Below the pieces are notes generated by a model. The model ran no database searches and was not told where the DNA came from. It was given only the letters and a program-made list of their open reading frames with translations. Below are positions 20,250 to 30,263 of a stretch of 64,000 nt of DNA, piece after piece. Origin of the DNA: CAWIXB01 sp963839955 (GTDB lineage: Bacteria > Actinomycetota > Actinomycetes > JACCUZ01); NCBI GenBank assembly GCA_963839955.1, contig CAWIXB010000001.1, positions 2,232,001 through 2,296,000 on the forward strand. Direction: 5' to 3'. Every line of letters starts with the position of its first letter. Within the stretch, counting starts at the first letter, position 1. The position numbers and the translations under genes were made by a program.

Positions 20250-20293
20250 AGTGCCGCAGCTGCAGGCCGACAGGGCACCACAGCTGCGGCAGT
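20250..20293. terminator. Hairpin downstream of ftsZ
   Basis: AGTGCCGCAGCTG (20250-20262) pairs with CAGCTGCGGCAGT (20281-20293), loop 18 bases. It lies between the ftsZ stop (20321) and pgeF. It may attenuate or terminate ftsZ transcripts. The 8-mer CGGACATG occurs twice just downstream in the sense of ftsZ transcription (near 20214 and 20241). Confidence 0.45.
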
Positions 20294-20320
20294 CGGTGGG
20301 CGGCGCCGCTGCTCGAGCCG

Positions 20321-21643
<1,323 letters not shown>

Positions 21644-21693
21644 GTCGGTTGCCTCTCGTTCTGTGGTTTCTGGCGGCTGTCTCGAAGTCTCAC

Positions 21694-21734
21694 CCTCAAG
21701 TTGAACCTTATAGTTATGTCAACCTCGAGGTTGG
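21694..21734 (-). promoter_or_regulatory. Palindromic regulatory region upstream of ftsZ
   Basis: The perfect palindrome CAACCTCGAGGTTG (21720-21733) is followed, in the ftsZ sense, by TTGACATAACTATAAGGTTC and a second related block AACTTGAGG. TTGACA resembles a -35 box, but TATAAG is only four bases further, so the -10 is unclear. The AT-rich patch is unusual in this GC-rich region, which supports a promoter or operator role. Confidence 0.45.
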
Positions 21735-21846
21735 AAGGGACGCTAGGTCTCGGGAGGGGCTGATTCAACGACCGACGCCCCGACACGCCGCACCGCGCGT
21801 GTCGGACGGGCCGTGACGGCTGCTGCTGACAGGACGAGCGTCCTTG

Positions 21847-21899
21847 CCGAGTTGCGGAGGAGCGGTGCATCGAACGGCACGGAGCTCCGCAGCTTCGGC
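21847..21899. repeat. Palindromic element (family B, copy 3)
   Basis: GCCGAGTTGCGGAGGAGCGG (from 21847) pairs imperfectly with the arm ending GGAGCTCCGCAGCTTCGGC (to 21899). It resembles the copies at 6774-6820 and 7923-7967. It sits between ftsQ and the ftsZ promoter region and may separate their transcripts. Confidence 0.65.
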
Positions 21900-21940
21900 G
21901 CCCAGTGGTCGGACCCACGCCGGGATGAGTACGACCGCGG

Positions 21941-22663
21941 CTACTGGCGGGTGGTGGGGGCGTCGGGCGCACTCACGTCGTAGATCCGCGCCTTGCGGGT
22001 GATGAGCGCGGCCAGCACCGCGCCCTTGCGCTGCCGGCGGTCGGGGTCGCCCCAGACGACGGTGCGGTCCTTTGTCAGCCTGAGCAGCACGTGGTCGGCG
22101 GACGCGGCGCGCACCTCGCGGACCTGCCGGCGCACCGCCGGCGGCACGCTGTTCAGCACGGACAGCGCAGCCTTCAGTGCGGGTGCCCCGGCGTCGACCG
22201 GCGCGCTCACCAGCGGGAGTCCTTTGGGTCGCCGCTGTACGTCGGCGTAGGCGACGCCGGACGGGTCGACCAGGGTCCACCCGGAGCCGCGCTCCTTCAC
22301 CGCGGCGGCCACTCGCTCCTCGACGACGATCTCGACCGATCCCGGCCAGGCCCGCTTCACCGACACGGTCCGCACGGGCGCCAGCTCCTCGACCCGGGCA
22401 GCGATGCCGCCGGTGTCGAGCCGGCTGAGAGGCGTGCCGATGGCGACGTCGGCAGCGTCGATCACCTGATGGACGCTGACCCGGTCGGTGCCTGCGACGT
22501 TCACGTCGCGCACGCCGAACACCGTCGAGAAGAACACCACCCAGCCGATGACGCCCAGCACGACGAGCACCGACGCGGCCACGGCGACCGTCTTCACCCG
22601 CGACCAGCGGCGGGCCCATACGCGCTGGGCGAACCGGTGGGTGAAGCTGGTCGAGACGCTCAT
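21941..22663 (-). CDS. ftsQ: Cell-division protein FtsQ (DivIB)
   Basis: A 240-residue bitopic membrane protein of the divisome. A cytoplasmic N-terminus (about 1-25) is followed by one membrane helix (VAVAASVLVVLGVIGWVVFF), a POTRA domain (VFGVRDVNVAGTDRVSVHQV and onward) and the FtsQ beta domain (VEIVVEERVAAAVKERGSGW, DPSGVAYADV). It overlaps the murC stop by four bases (ATGA). Confidence 0.95.
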   Translation of the reverse strand: MSVSTSFTHRFAQRVWARRWSRVKTVAVAASVLVVLGVIGWVVFFSTVFGVRDVNVAGTDRVSVHQVIDAADVAIGTPLSRLDTGGIAARVEELAPVRTVSVKRAWPGSVEIVVEERVAAAVKERGSGWTLVDPSGVAYADVQRRPKGLPLVSAPVDAGAPALKAALSVLNSVPPAVRRQVREVRAASADHVLLRLTKDRTVVWGDPDRRQRKGAVLAALITRKARIYDVSAPDAPTTRQ

Positions 22664-24099
22664 GGGCCCTCGCCCGCCAGCAGCGACAGGACCTCCGGGC
22701 CGATCATCGTGACGTCGCCGGCCCCGCAGGTGATCACCAGGTCGCCCGGCTTCGCCCGGTCGGCGAGGTGACCGGCGACCGCCGACCAGGACGGCTCGAA
22801 GACCACGTGCTGCGGAGGCAGCGGCACCTGGCCGGCGACGAGCAGGCCGGTGACGCCGGGCACCGGGTCCTCGCGCGCGGCGTAGACGTCCATCACCACG
22901 ACCTCGTCGGCGAGACCGAGCGCCTGGCCGAACTCGGTGGCGAAGTGGCGCGTGCGGCTGAACAGGTGCGGCTGGAACGCGACCACGATCCGCCCGCCCT
23001 CGACGACGTCGCGGGCCGCCATCAGGTCGGCGATCAGCTCGGTGGGGTGGTGGGCGTAGCTGTCGTAGACGGCCACACCGTTGACGGTTCCCTTGTGCTC
23101 GAACCGACGTCTTGTGCCGGTGAAGGTCTGCAACCCCTCGCGCAGCCGTTCGAGCGGGAAGCCCAGCCCGAGCCCGGCCGAGAGCGCGGCGGCGGCGTTC
23201 AGGGCGTTGTGCCGCCCGGGCAGCTTGAGGTCCACCCGGCCCAGGCGGCGACCTCGCTGGACGGTCTCGAAGGACGAGCCGAGGCCGCGCATGACGACGT
23301 CGACCATGCGCAGGTCGGCGCCGTACGACTCGCCGTAGGTGCGGACGTCGATGCCACGCCGACGCGCTTGCGTGGCCAGCCGCGCTGCACCCGTGTCGTC
23401 GGCGCAGACGATCAGGAAGCCCCCCGGCAGGATCCGGTCGGCGAACGCGTCGAACGCCTCCGCGACCGCCTCCGGCGTGCCGTAGTGGTCGAGGTGGTCG
23501 GGTTCGACGTTGGTGACGATGGCGGCGTGCGGCGCGTAGAGCAGGAACGAGCCGTCGCTCTCGTCGGCCTCGGCGACGAAGACATCGCCGGATCCGTTGT
23601 GCGCGTTGGCTCCTGACTCGTTGAGGTTGCCTCCGATCGCGAACGACGGGTCGGCGCCGCAGTGCTGGATGGCGACGGTCAGCAGCGACGTCGTCGTGGT
23701 CTTGCCATGTGTTCCGGCCACCGCGATGGAGCGACGTCCGACCATCACCGACGCCAGTGCACCGGCCCGGTGGATCACCCGCAGACCGCGCTCGCGCGCC
23801 ACGACGAGCTCGGGGTTGCGATGGCGAACGGCGGTCGAGACGACGACGGTGTCGGCCTCGCCGACGTGCTCGGGGGCGTGCCCGACGTGGACCGTGGCCC
23901 CGACCGCACGCAGCGCGGCCAGTGTCACGGAGTCCTTGGCGTCGCTGCCCGAGACGGGAATGCCGCGCGAGCGCATGATGCGAGCGATGCCGGACATGCC
24001 GGCGCCGCCGATGCCGACGAAGTGCACGCGGCCCAGCGCCTCGGCAGGCAGCGTCTCCTCCGGAGCCCGGACAGGGTCGATGCCGTTGACGCCCGTCAC
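22660..24099 (-). CDS. murC: UDP-N-acetylmuramate--L-alanine ligase
   Basis: A 479-residue Mur ligase adding L-Ala to UDP-MurNAc with ATP. The Rossmann domain begins VHFVGIGGAGMSGIARIMRS. The ATP P-loop is VAGTHGKTTTTSLL. Further conserved segments are VFVAEADESDGSF, NVEPDHLDHYG and YDSYAHHPTEL. I set the start at the GTG at 24099, which overlaps the murG stop (GTGA) and is preceded by GGAGGGG. The longer frame upstream overlaps murG and lacks homology. Confidence 0.97.
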   Translation of the reverse strand: MTGVNGIDPVRAPEETLPAEALGRVHFVGIGGAGMSGIARIMRSRGIPVSGSDAKDSVTLAALRAVGATVHVGHAPEHVGEADTVVVSTAVRHRNPELVVARERGLRVIHRAGALASVMVGRRSIAVAGTHGKTTTTSLLTVAIQHCGADPSFAIGGNLNESGANAHNGSGDVFVAEADESDGSFLLYAPHAAIVTNVEPDHLDHYGTPEAVAEAFDAFADRILPGGFLIVCADDTGAARLATQARRRGIDVRTYGESYGADLRMVDVVMRGLGSSFETVQRGRRLGRVDLKLPGRHNALNAAAALSAGLGLGFPLERLREGLQTFTGTRRRFEHKGTVNGVAVYDSYAHHPTELIADLMAARDVVEGGRIVVAFQPHLFSRTRHFATEFGQALGLADEVVVMDVYAAREDPVPGVTGLLVAGQVPLPPQHVVFEPSWSAVAGHLADRAKPGDLVITCGAGDVTMIGPEVLSLLAGEGP

Positions 24100-25196
24100 C
24101 GTGTGCCCCTCCGCCCGCCGTCGGCCGCCGCCGCGAGCACCAGGTCGGCGAGCAGCTCGTCGGCGTCGCGGCGGCCGAAGCGCGCCGCCGCCGCCCCCAT
24201 CGTGGCCAACCGATCGGAGTCCACGAGCAACGGGGTCAGAGTCGAGCGCACCCACGCCGGTGTACATGCCGGGTCGTCGACGAGCAGGCCGCCGCCGGCC
24301 TCGACCACCGGCCGGGCGATCAGCTCCTGCTCGCCGTTGCCGATGGGCAGCGGAACGTACGCCGCGGCCAGCCCGACCGCTGCCATCTCGGCGACGGTGT
24401 TCGCGCCCGCGCGGCACAGCGCCAGGTCGGCGGCGGCGTAGGCCAGGTCCATCCGCTCGAGGTAGGGCACCACGACGTACGGCGGGGAGCCGGCCGGCAG
24501 GTCGACGGTCACCGTGTTGGCCGCTCCGGTGGCGTGCAGCACCTGGACGCCCGCGGCGACCAGCTCGGGTGCCGCGCCGGCCGCCGCCTCGTTGAGGCGC
24601 CGGGCACCCTGCGAGCCACCGGTGACGAGCAGCGTCGGCCGGTCGGGGTCGAGCCCGAACGAGCTGCGCGCCTCGTCGCGGGTTGCCGCCCGGTCGAGCA
24701 ACGCGATCGACCGGCGGATCGGCAGCCCGACGTAGCGCGCGTGCGGCAGCGGCGTGTCCGGGAAGCTGACCGCGACACGACGGGTGAAGCGGGCGCCCAG
24801 GCGGTTCGCCCAGCCGGGCCGCGGGTTCGCCTCGTGGACGACGATGGGCAGCCGCTCCTGCCGGGCCGCGAGATAGGCCGGGCCGGCCACGAACCCACCG
24901 AAGCCGACCACCACGTCGGCCTTCCGGTCGCGGAGCACGGCTCGGGCCGCCTGCACCGCGTCGCGCAGCCGGCCGGGAACGCGCAGCGCGTCGACCGACG
25001 GGCGGCGCGGGAACGGCACCGGCGGGATCAGGGCGAGGTCGTAGCCACGGGCGGGCACGAGCTTGGTGTCGAGTCCGCGCTCGGTGCCGAGCGCGGTGAT
25101 GCCGATGTCGGGGTCACGGCGACGCAGCGCGTCGGCCACCGCGAGGGCCGGCTCGATATGACCGGCGGTCCCTCCCCCGGCGATGACGACGTGCAC
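24096..25196 (-). CDS. murG: UDP-GlcNAc:lipid I N-acetylglucosaminyltransferase
   Basis: A 366-residue GT28 enzyme making lipid II at the inner face of the membrane. The N-terminal G-loop is VVIAGGGTAGHIEPALAVAD. A second glycine loop reads VGFGGFVAGPAYLAA, and the donor-binding part has LLVTGGSQGARRLN and AGANTVAEMAAVGLAAAYVP. It starts four bases after the ftsW stop. Confidence 0.97.
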   Translation of the reverse strand: MHVVIAGGGTAGHIEPALAVADALRRRDPDIGITALGTERGLDTKLVPARGYDLALIPPVPFPRRPSVDALRVPGRLRDAVQAARAVLRDRKADVVVGFGGFVAGPAYLAARQERLPIVVHEANPRPGWANRLGARFTRRVAVSFPDTPLPHARYVGLPIRRSIALLDRAATRDEARSSFGLDPDRPTLLVTGGSQGARRLNEAAAGAAPELVAAGVQVLHATGAANTVTVDLPAGSPPYVVVPYLERMDLAYAAADLALCRAGANTVAEMAAVGLAAAYVPLPIGNGEQELIARPVVEAGGGLLVDDPACTPAWVRSTLTPLLVDSDRLATMGAAAARFGRRDADELLADLVLAAAADGGRRGTR

Positions 25197-25199
25197 CCG

Positions 25200-26405
25200 T
25201 CACCTCCTCGCGCGCGATCGGGCTGCCCGCCGCGGATGCGCGAACGACAGCAGCATGCCCAGGGCCAGCATCGTCGGGACCATGGCGGAGCCACCGTAGG
25301 ACACCAGCGGAAGCGGGACTCCGGTGATGGGCAGGACGCCGAGGACGGCGCCGAGGTTGACCAGCGCCTGCACGATGATCCACGCGGTGACACCGGCGGC
25401 GGCCAGCCGGACGAACAGGTCGTCGGCGCGGATCGCGACCAGCAGGCCGGCGTACCCCACCGCGCCGAACAGCGCGAGCACCGCGAGCGTGCCGACCAGC
25501 CCGAGCTCTTCGCCGATGATCGCGAAGATGAAGTCGGTGTGGGCCTCAGGAAGGCTGCCCCACTTCTCCTTGGACCCGCCGAGGCCGGCGCCCCACCAGC
25601 CACCCGAGGCCAGTGCGAACTTGCCGTGCAGCGCCTGCCATCCCGCGCCGCCCGGGTCGACGGACGGGTCGAGCCAGCTGGTGATGCGTGCCAACCGGTG
25701 CGAGCGGGTCTGCACCATGTAGAGCACGATGAGCCCGACGGGGATCATCGCCACCACGAAGACGCGCAGCGGCGCACCCGCGACGTAGAGCACCGACGCG
25801 AGGATCGCGATCAGGATCAGCGCCGTTCCCAGGTCGCCGCCGAGAAGCACCAGCCCGATGACGAGACCGCCCACCGGCACCAGCGGCACGAGCAGGTGCT
25901 TCCACTGAGTGATCAGCTTCTGCTTGCGCGCCAACAGGTCGGCCGCCCACACGATCAGCGAGAGCTTGGCCAGCTCGGCGGGCTGGATTCGGAACGGCCC
26001 GCCGAACTCGAGCCAGTTCCGGTTGCCCTTGACCTCGGTGCCGGCGACGGCCACCAGCACGAGCAGCGCCAGCGACACGAACAGCCCGACGTACGCGAAC
26101 GCCCGCCATGCCCGCACCGGCAGCCGCGCGGCCAGCCACATCAGCGGCAACGCGATCGCCACCCACATCGCCTGCTTGCTGACGATCGCGAACGACGAGC
26201 CGAGGAACTTGAACGCGATCACGCTCGAGGCGGAGAAGACCATGACCAGGCCCAGCGCGAGCAGCAGCAGGGTCGAGCCGAGCAGCAGGTAGTAGGGCGT
26301 CGCCGGCCGGTGCAGGAGCGACACCGCGCTGAGCCCGCCGTGGGGCGTCGCGCTCTTCTTGTCCGCGGCGGTTGCGGCGCGGGTCGGTACTGGTGTGGTC
26401 GTCAT
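25200..26405 (-). CDS. ftsW: Peptidoglycan glycosyltransferase FtsW (SEDS family)
   Basis: A 401-residue polytopic protein with about ten helices that polymerises lipid II at the septum together with FtsI. Conserved SEDS segments include VKGNRNWLEFGGPFRIQPAE, LLGGDLGTALILI, HRLARITSWLDP and HTDFIFAIIGEELGLVG. Its N-terminal 30 residues are hydrophilic. It overlaps the murD stop by four bases. Confidence 0.97.
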   Translation of the reverse strand: MTTTPVPTRAATAADKKSATPHGGLSAVSLLHRPATPYYLLLGSTLLLLALGLVMVFSASSVIAFKFLGSSFAIVSKQAMWVAIALPLMWLAARLPVRAWRAFAYVGLFVSLALLVLVAVAGTEVKGNRNWLEFGGPFRIQPAELAKLSLIVWAADLLARKQKLITQWKHLLVPLVPVGGLVIGLVLLGGDLGTALILIAILASVLYVAGAPLRVFVVAMIPVGLIVLYMVQTRSHRLARITSWLDPSVDPGGAGWQALHGKFALASGGWWGAGLGGSKEKWGSLPEAHTDFIFAIIGEELGLVGTLAVLALFGAVGYAGLLVAIRADDLFVRLAAAGVTAWIIVQALVNLGAVLGVLPITGVPLPLVSYGGSAMVPTMLALGMLLSFAHPRRAARSRARR

Positions 26406-27796
26406 CCGCCGAGTCGCCGGGCGGCGGCCGCGAACGCGTCACCACGCTCGCCGTAGTCGCGGAACATGTCCATCGACGCGCACGCGGGCGCCAGCAACAC
26501 GGTGTCCCCGGGATGCGAGAGACCGTGGGCGGCGCGCACGACGTCGTCCATGGCACCAGTGTCCGTGCCGGTCACCTCGACAACGGGCACATCCGGTGCG
26601 TGTCGCGCGAGCGCTTCGGCGATCAGTGCGCGGTCGGCACCCATCAAGACCACACCACGCAGACGCGGTGCCGCCGACGCGACGACCTCGTCGAAGCGGG
26701 CGCCCTTGGCGAGCCCGCCGGCCACCCACACCACCGAGTCGTACGCCGCGATCGACGCGGCTGCTGCGTGTGGGTTGGTCGCCTTGGAGTCGTCCACGTA
26801 GATGATGCCGTCGACGTGGGCGACCTCCGTGATGCGGTGCATCCCCGGTGCGAACGCCTCGAGACCGGCACGGACCGCCTCGGGCGCGGCTCCGTGCAGC
26901 CGCGCGAGCGTCGCCGCAGCGAGGGCGTTGGCGACGTTGTGGGGAGCGGGCGGGTGGACCGAGGAAACCGGCGCGAGCGGGACCGCCTCGCCGCCGGTCG
27001 CGTCGACCAGCCAGCCGTCACGCACTCCCAGCTGTCCTCTGGACGGGTCGCCGAGGGTGAACGACACGACACCGTCGCGGCCCTCGGCGAGCGAGCGGGC
27101 CGCGTCGTCGTCGGCGTTGACGACCACCCGCGCGCCGCCGCGCCACACGCTGACCTTGTCGGCGGCATAGGCCTGCATCGACCCGTGCCAGTCGAGGTGG
27201 TCGTCGGCGACGTTGAGCAGGGCCGCGGCGGTGAACTGCACCGACGAGGTCCAGTGCAGCTGGAAGCTCGAGACCTCGACCGCGATCACGTCGTACGGCG
27301 GGTCGGCCAGCACCGCGTCGAGCAGCGGCAGCCCGACGTTGCCGGCGGCGACGGTGTGCAGCCCGGCCGAGGACAGCACCGACGCGAGCATCTGCACGGT
27401 GGTCGTCTTGCCGTTCGTGCCGGTGACGCCGAGCAGCGGGACGGCGGGGTCACTCAGCCGCCAGGCCAGCTCGATCTCGCCCCAGACGGGCACACCCACC
27501 GCAGCCGCGGCCGCCAGCAGCGGCTGGGTCGGCCGCCAGCCGGGCGAGGTGACGACCAGCTCGGTGCCGGGCGGGAACGTCGCGCCGTCACCGAGACGCA
27601 CGCGGGCACCCGCGGCCTCGACCGTGGCGGCCCGGTCGCGCTCGACCTGTCCGTCCTTGCCGTCGACCACGATCACGTCGGCGCCCCGCGCGGCCAGCAC
27701 CCGCGCCACCGACAGGCCGGAGATGCCCAGGCCCGCCACGCACACCTGGACGCCCTCCCACGCACCATCGGCGCGGGCGTCGTCGAATGCCGTCAC
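26402..27796 (-). CDS. murD: UDP-N-acetylmuramoyl-L-alanine--D-glutamate ligase
   Basis: A 464-residue Mur ligase. An N-terminal Rossmann domain (VCVAGLGISGLSVARVLAAR) is followed by the P-loop LLGVTGTNGKTTTVQML. The central domain carries VEVSSFQLHW and NVADDHLDWHGSM. The C-terminal domain has YVDDSKATNPHAA. The GTG at 27796 overlaps the mraY stop (GTGA) and is preferred to an ATG five codons upstream. Confidence 0.96.
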   Translation of the reverse strand: MTAFDDARADGAWEGVQVCVAGLGISGLSVARVLAARGADVIVVDGKDGQVERDRAATVEAAGARVRLGDGATFPPGTELVVTSPGWRPTQPLLAAAAAVGVPVWGEIELAWRLSDPAVPLLGVTGTNGKTTTVQMLASVLSSAGLHTVAAGNVGLPLLDAVLADPPYDVIAVEVSSFQLHWTSSVQFTAAALLNVADDHLDWHGSMQAYAADKVSVWRGGARVVVNADDDAARSLAEGRDGVVSFTLGDPSRGQLGVRDGWLVDATGGEAVPLAPVSSVHPPAPHNVANALAAATLARLHGAAPEAVRAGLEAFAPGMHRITEVAHVDGIIYVDDSKATNPHAAAASIAAYDSVVWVAGGLAKGARFDEVVASAAPRLRGVVLMGADRALIAEALARHAPDVPVVEVTGTDTGAMDDVVRAAHGLSHPGDTVLLAPACASMDMFRDYGERGDAFAAAARRLGG

Positions 27797-28857
27797 GACC
27801 CGGTGACCCACTCGGCGTAGAAGACACCCAGCCCGAGCGCCACCAGCAGCCCGGCGATGATCCAGAACCGGATGACGATCGTCACCTCGCCCCAGCCCAC
27901 GAGCTCGAAGTGGTGTTGCAACGGGGCCATCCGGAACACCCGTTTGCCGGTCAGCTTGAAGAAGCCGACCTGCACGATCACCGACAGAGTGATCAGCGCG
28001 AAAAGCCCGCCGACCAGCACGAGCAGCAGCTGGGTGCGGGTGGTCAGCGCCAGGCCGGCGAGTGCGCCGCCCAGGGCGAGAGAGCCGGTGTCACCCATGA
28101 AGATCTTGGCCGGCGACGCGTTCCACCACAGGAAGCCGAAGCACGCGCCCATCACGGCGGCGGCTACGACCGCGAGGTCGAGCGGGTCACGCACCTCGTA
28201 GCAGGTGGCGGGGTTAACGGTGGGCCGCGCGCAGTTCTGACCGAACTGCCAGGTGCCGATCAGCACGTACGACGCGAACACCATCACGGACGTGCCGGTC
28301 GCCAGCCCGTCCAATCCGTCAGTGAGGTTCACGCCGTTCGACGTGCCCGCGATCATCACGTACGCCCACACAACGAAGAGCACCGAGCCGAGGACGATGC
28401 CGGTGTCACGGATGAACGAGATCTCCGTCGAGGCCGGCGTGTATCCCGCCGAGTCCGGGAACTGGATCGCGAGCACGGCGAAGGTGATCGCGACGACCGA
28501 CTGGCCGATGAGCTTCGCACTGGCGCGCAGGCCCAGGCTGCGTTGCTTGGCCACCTTGATGTAGTCGTCGAGGAACCCGACCAGCCCGAGACCGGTCATC
28601 AGGAACAGCACCAGCAACGCCGACACGGTCAGGTCGCGCAAGGTGATCAGGTGCGCGCCGAAGTAACCGAGCAGCGTCGACAGGATGATGATGGCCCCAC
28701 CCATCGTCGGGGTGCCGCGCTTGGTGTGGTGCGAGGTCGGGCCGTCGTCACGGATCAGCTGCCCGTAGCTGTGGCGGACCAGAAAGCGGATCGCGAGCGG
28801 GGTGCCGAAGAGCGCGAGGATCAGACTGATCGACGCCGCGGAGAGGACTCCCCTCAT
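27793..28857 (-). CDS. mraY: Phospho-N-acetylmuramoyl-pentapeptide-transferase
   Basis: A 354-residue polytopic enzyme with ten predicted helices that makes lipid I from UDP-MurNAc-pentapeptide and undecaprenyl phosphate. Conserved segments include HTKRGTPTMGGAIIILSTLL, GFLDDYIKVAKQRSLGL (catalytic Asp pair), GTSNGVNLTDGLDGLATG and FMGDTGSLALGGALAG. It overlaps the murF stop by four bases. Confidence 0.97.
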   Translation of the reverse strand: MRGVLSAASISLILALFGTPLAIRFLVRHSYGQLIRDDGPTSHHTKRGTPTMGGAIIILSTLLGYFGAHLITLRDLTVSALLVLFLMTGLGLVGFLDDYIKVAKQRSLGLRASAKLIGQSVVAITFAVLAIQFPDSAGYTPASTEISFIRDTGIVLGSVLFVVWAYVMIAGTSNGVNLTDGLDGLATGTSVMVFASYVLIGTWQFGQNCARPTVNPATCYEVRDPLDLAVVAAAVMGACFGFLWWNASPAKIFMGDTGSLALGGALAGLALTTRTQLLLVLVGGLFALITLSVIVQVGFFKLTGKRVFRMAPLQHHFELVGWGEVTIVIRFWIIAGLLVALGLGVFYAEWVTGS

Positions 28858-30263
28858 GGGCCGCCCCCCGGCGAGGCATCGTCGGCGAGAAGGGCTGCCG
28901 CCACCCGCTCGAGCCCGGCGGCCCGGGATGCCTTGACCAGGACGACGTCGCCCGGGCGGAGCTCGGCAGCGAGCATGGCACCCGCCGCCTCGACGTCCGC
29001 CACCTGCACCGGCTCCTCCCGAGTCGTCCCGGCCTCCGTCGCACCGTCCCCGATGGGCCGGGCACCGTCGCCAACGGCGACGACCCGGTCGACCCCTAGA
29101 CGTCCCGCCAGTCTGCCGACCGCACGGTGCTCGTCGGGGGATGCCGCGCCGAGCTCGAGCATCTCGCCGAGAACGGCCCAGGTACGGCGGTCGCCCGCCA
29201 GCGCGACGAGGGCTTCCAGTGCGGCCGCCACCGACTCGGGGTTGGCGTTGTAGGCGTCGTTGACGACAGTGACGCCGTCGGCGCGGTCGACGACCTCCAT
29301 GCGCCAGGGGCTGCGCGGCCGGGCGGCCTGCAAGGCGCCGGCCACCTGCGTGACGTCGAGACCGAGCTCGCGCGCGACGGCTGCCGCCGCGAGGGCGTTG
29401 CTCACGTGATGGGCACCGTGCAGGCCGAGCTGGGTCGGCGCCGCGCCCTCCGGCGTGACCAGGGTGAAGCCCGCGCAGCCGCGCCCGTCGAGGACGACGC
29501 CCTCGGCCCGGACGTCGACGCCGGACGTGAGCCCGAACCTCACGACCCGGGCGGAGGTGACTCCGGCCATCGCCGCGACCAGCGGGTCGTCGGCGTTGAG
29601 CACCGCGACGCCGCCGTCGGTCCCGGCCGGCAGCGTCTCCACGATCTCCTGCTTGGCCGCGGCGATCTGCTCACGTCCGCCGAACTCGCCTGCATGCGCG
29701 CTGCCGACGTTGAGGACCGCGCTGACGCGGGGTTGGGCGATGCGGCACAGCGCCGCGATATGACCACGGCCGCGAGCCCCCATCTCGAGCACCAGGTGGC
29801 GGGTGCGGTCGTCGACGGAGAGCACGGTGAGGGGCACACCGATCTCGTTGTTGAAGGATCCCTCTGGCGCCACCGTGGGGCCTGCCGTCTCGAGGACCTG
29901 GGCGAGCAGGTCCTTGGTGCTGGTCTTGCCGGACGAGCCGGTGAGCGCCACCACGGTGGCGGTCGTCCGGCCGGCCACCTCGTGGGCGAGCCGGCCCAGC
30001 GCCGCGACCGGGTCGTCGACAACGATCGCCGGTACGCCGACCGGCCGGGCCGCGAGCACCCCGACGGCGCCGGCCTCGATGGCGGCACCGGCGTGCTGGT
30101 GGCCGTCGGTGCGCTCCCCCACCACGGCGACGAACAGCCCGTCGGGCCCCGCGAGGCGCGAGTCGACGACGACGGCACCGGAGACGACGGCGGACGGGTC
30201 GGCGCCGTCGACGAACGTGCCACCGACGGCGTGCGCGACCTCGGCGAGACTGAGCGGGATCAC
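28854..30263 (-). CDS. murF: UDP-N-acetylmuramoyl-tripeptide--D-alanyl-D-alanine ligase
   Basis: A 469-residue Mur ligase adding D-Ala-D-Ala. The N-terminal substrate domain contains VVDSRLAGPDGLFVAVVGER. The P-loop is VVALTGSSGKTSTKDLLAQV. Further conserved segments are GSFNNEIGVPLTVL, VLEMGARGRGHI and VVNDAYNANPESV. It overlaps the murE stop by four bases. Confidence 0.96.
   Translation of the reverse strand: MIPLSLAEVAHAVGGTFVDGADPSAVVSGAVVVDSRLAGPDGLFVAVVGERTDGHQHAGAAIEAGAVGVLAARPVGVPAIVVDDPVAALGRLAHEVAGRTTATVVALTGSSGKTSTKDLLAQVLETAGPTVAPEGSFNNEIGVPLTVLSVDDRTRHLVLEMGARGRGHIAALCRIAQPRVSAVLNVGSAHAGEFGGREQIAAAKQEIVETLPAGTDGGVAVLNADDPLVAAMAGVTSARVVRFGLTSGVDVRAEGVVLDGRGCAGFTLVTPEGAAPTQLGLHGAHHVSNALAAAAVARELGLDVTQVAGALQAARPRSPWRMEVVDRADGVTVVNDAYNANPESVAAALEALVALAGDRRTWAVLGEMLELGAASPDEHRAVGRLAGRLGVDRVVAVGDGARPIGDGATEAGTTREEPVQVADVEAAGAMLAAELRPGDVVLVKASRAAGLERVAAALLADDASPGGGP

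Noticed and set aside
24534..26456. Plus-strand open frame of 640 codons opposite murG and ftsW
   Set aside because: Antisense to two conserved cell-wall genes, His/Arg/Gln-rich with no motif.
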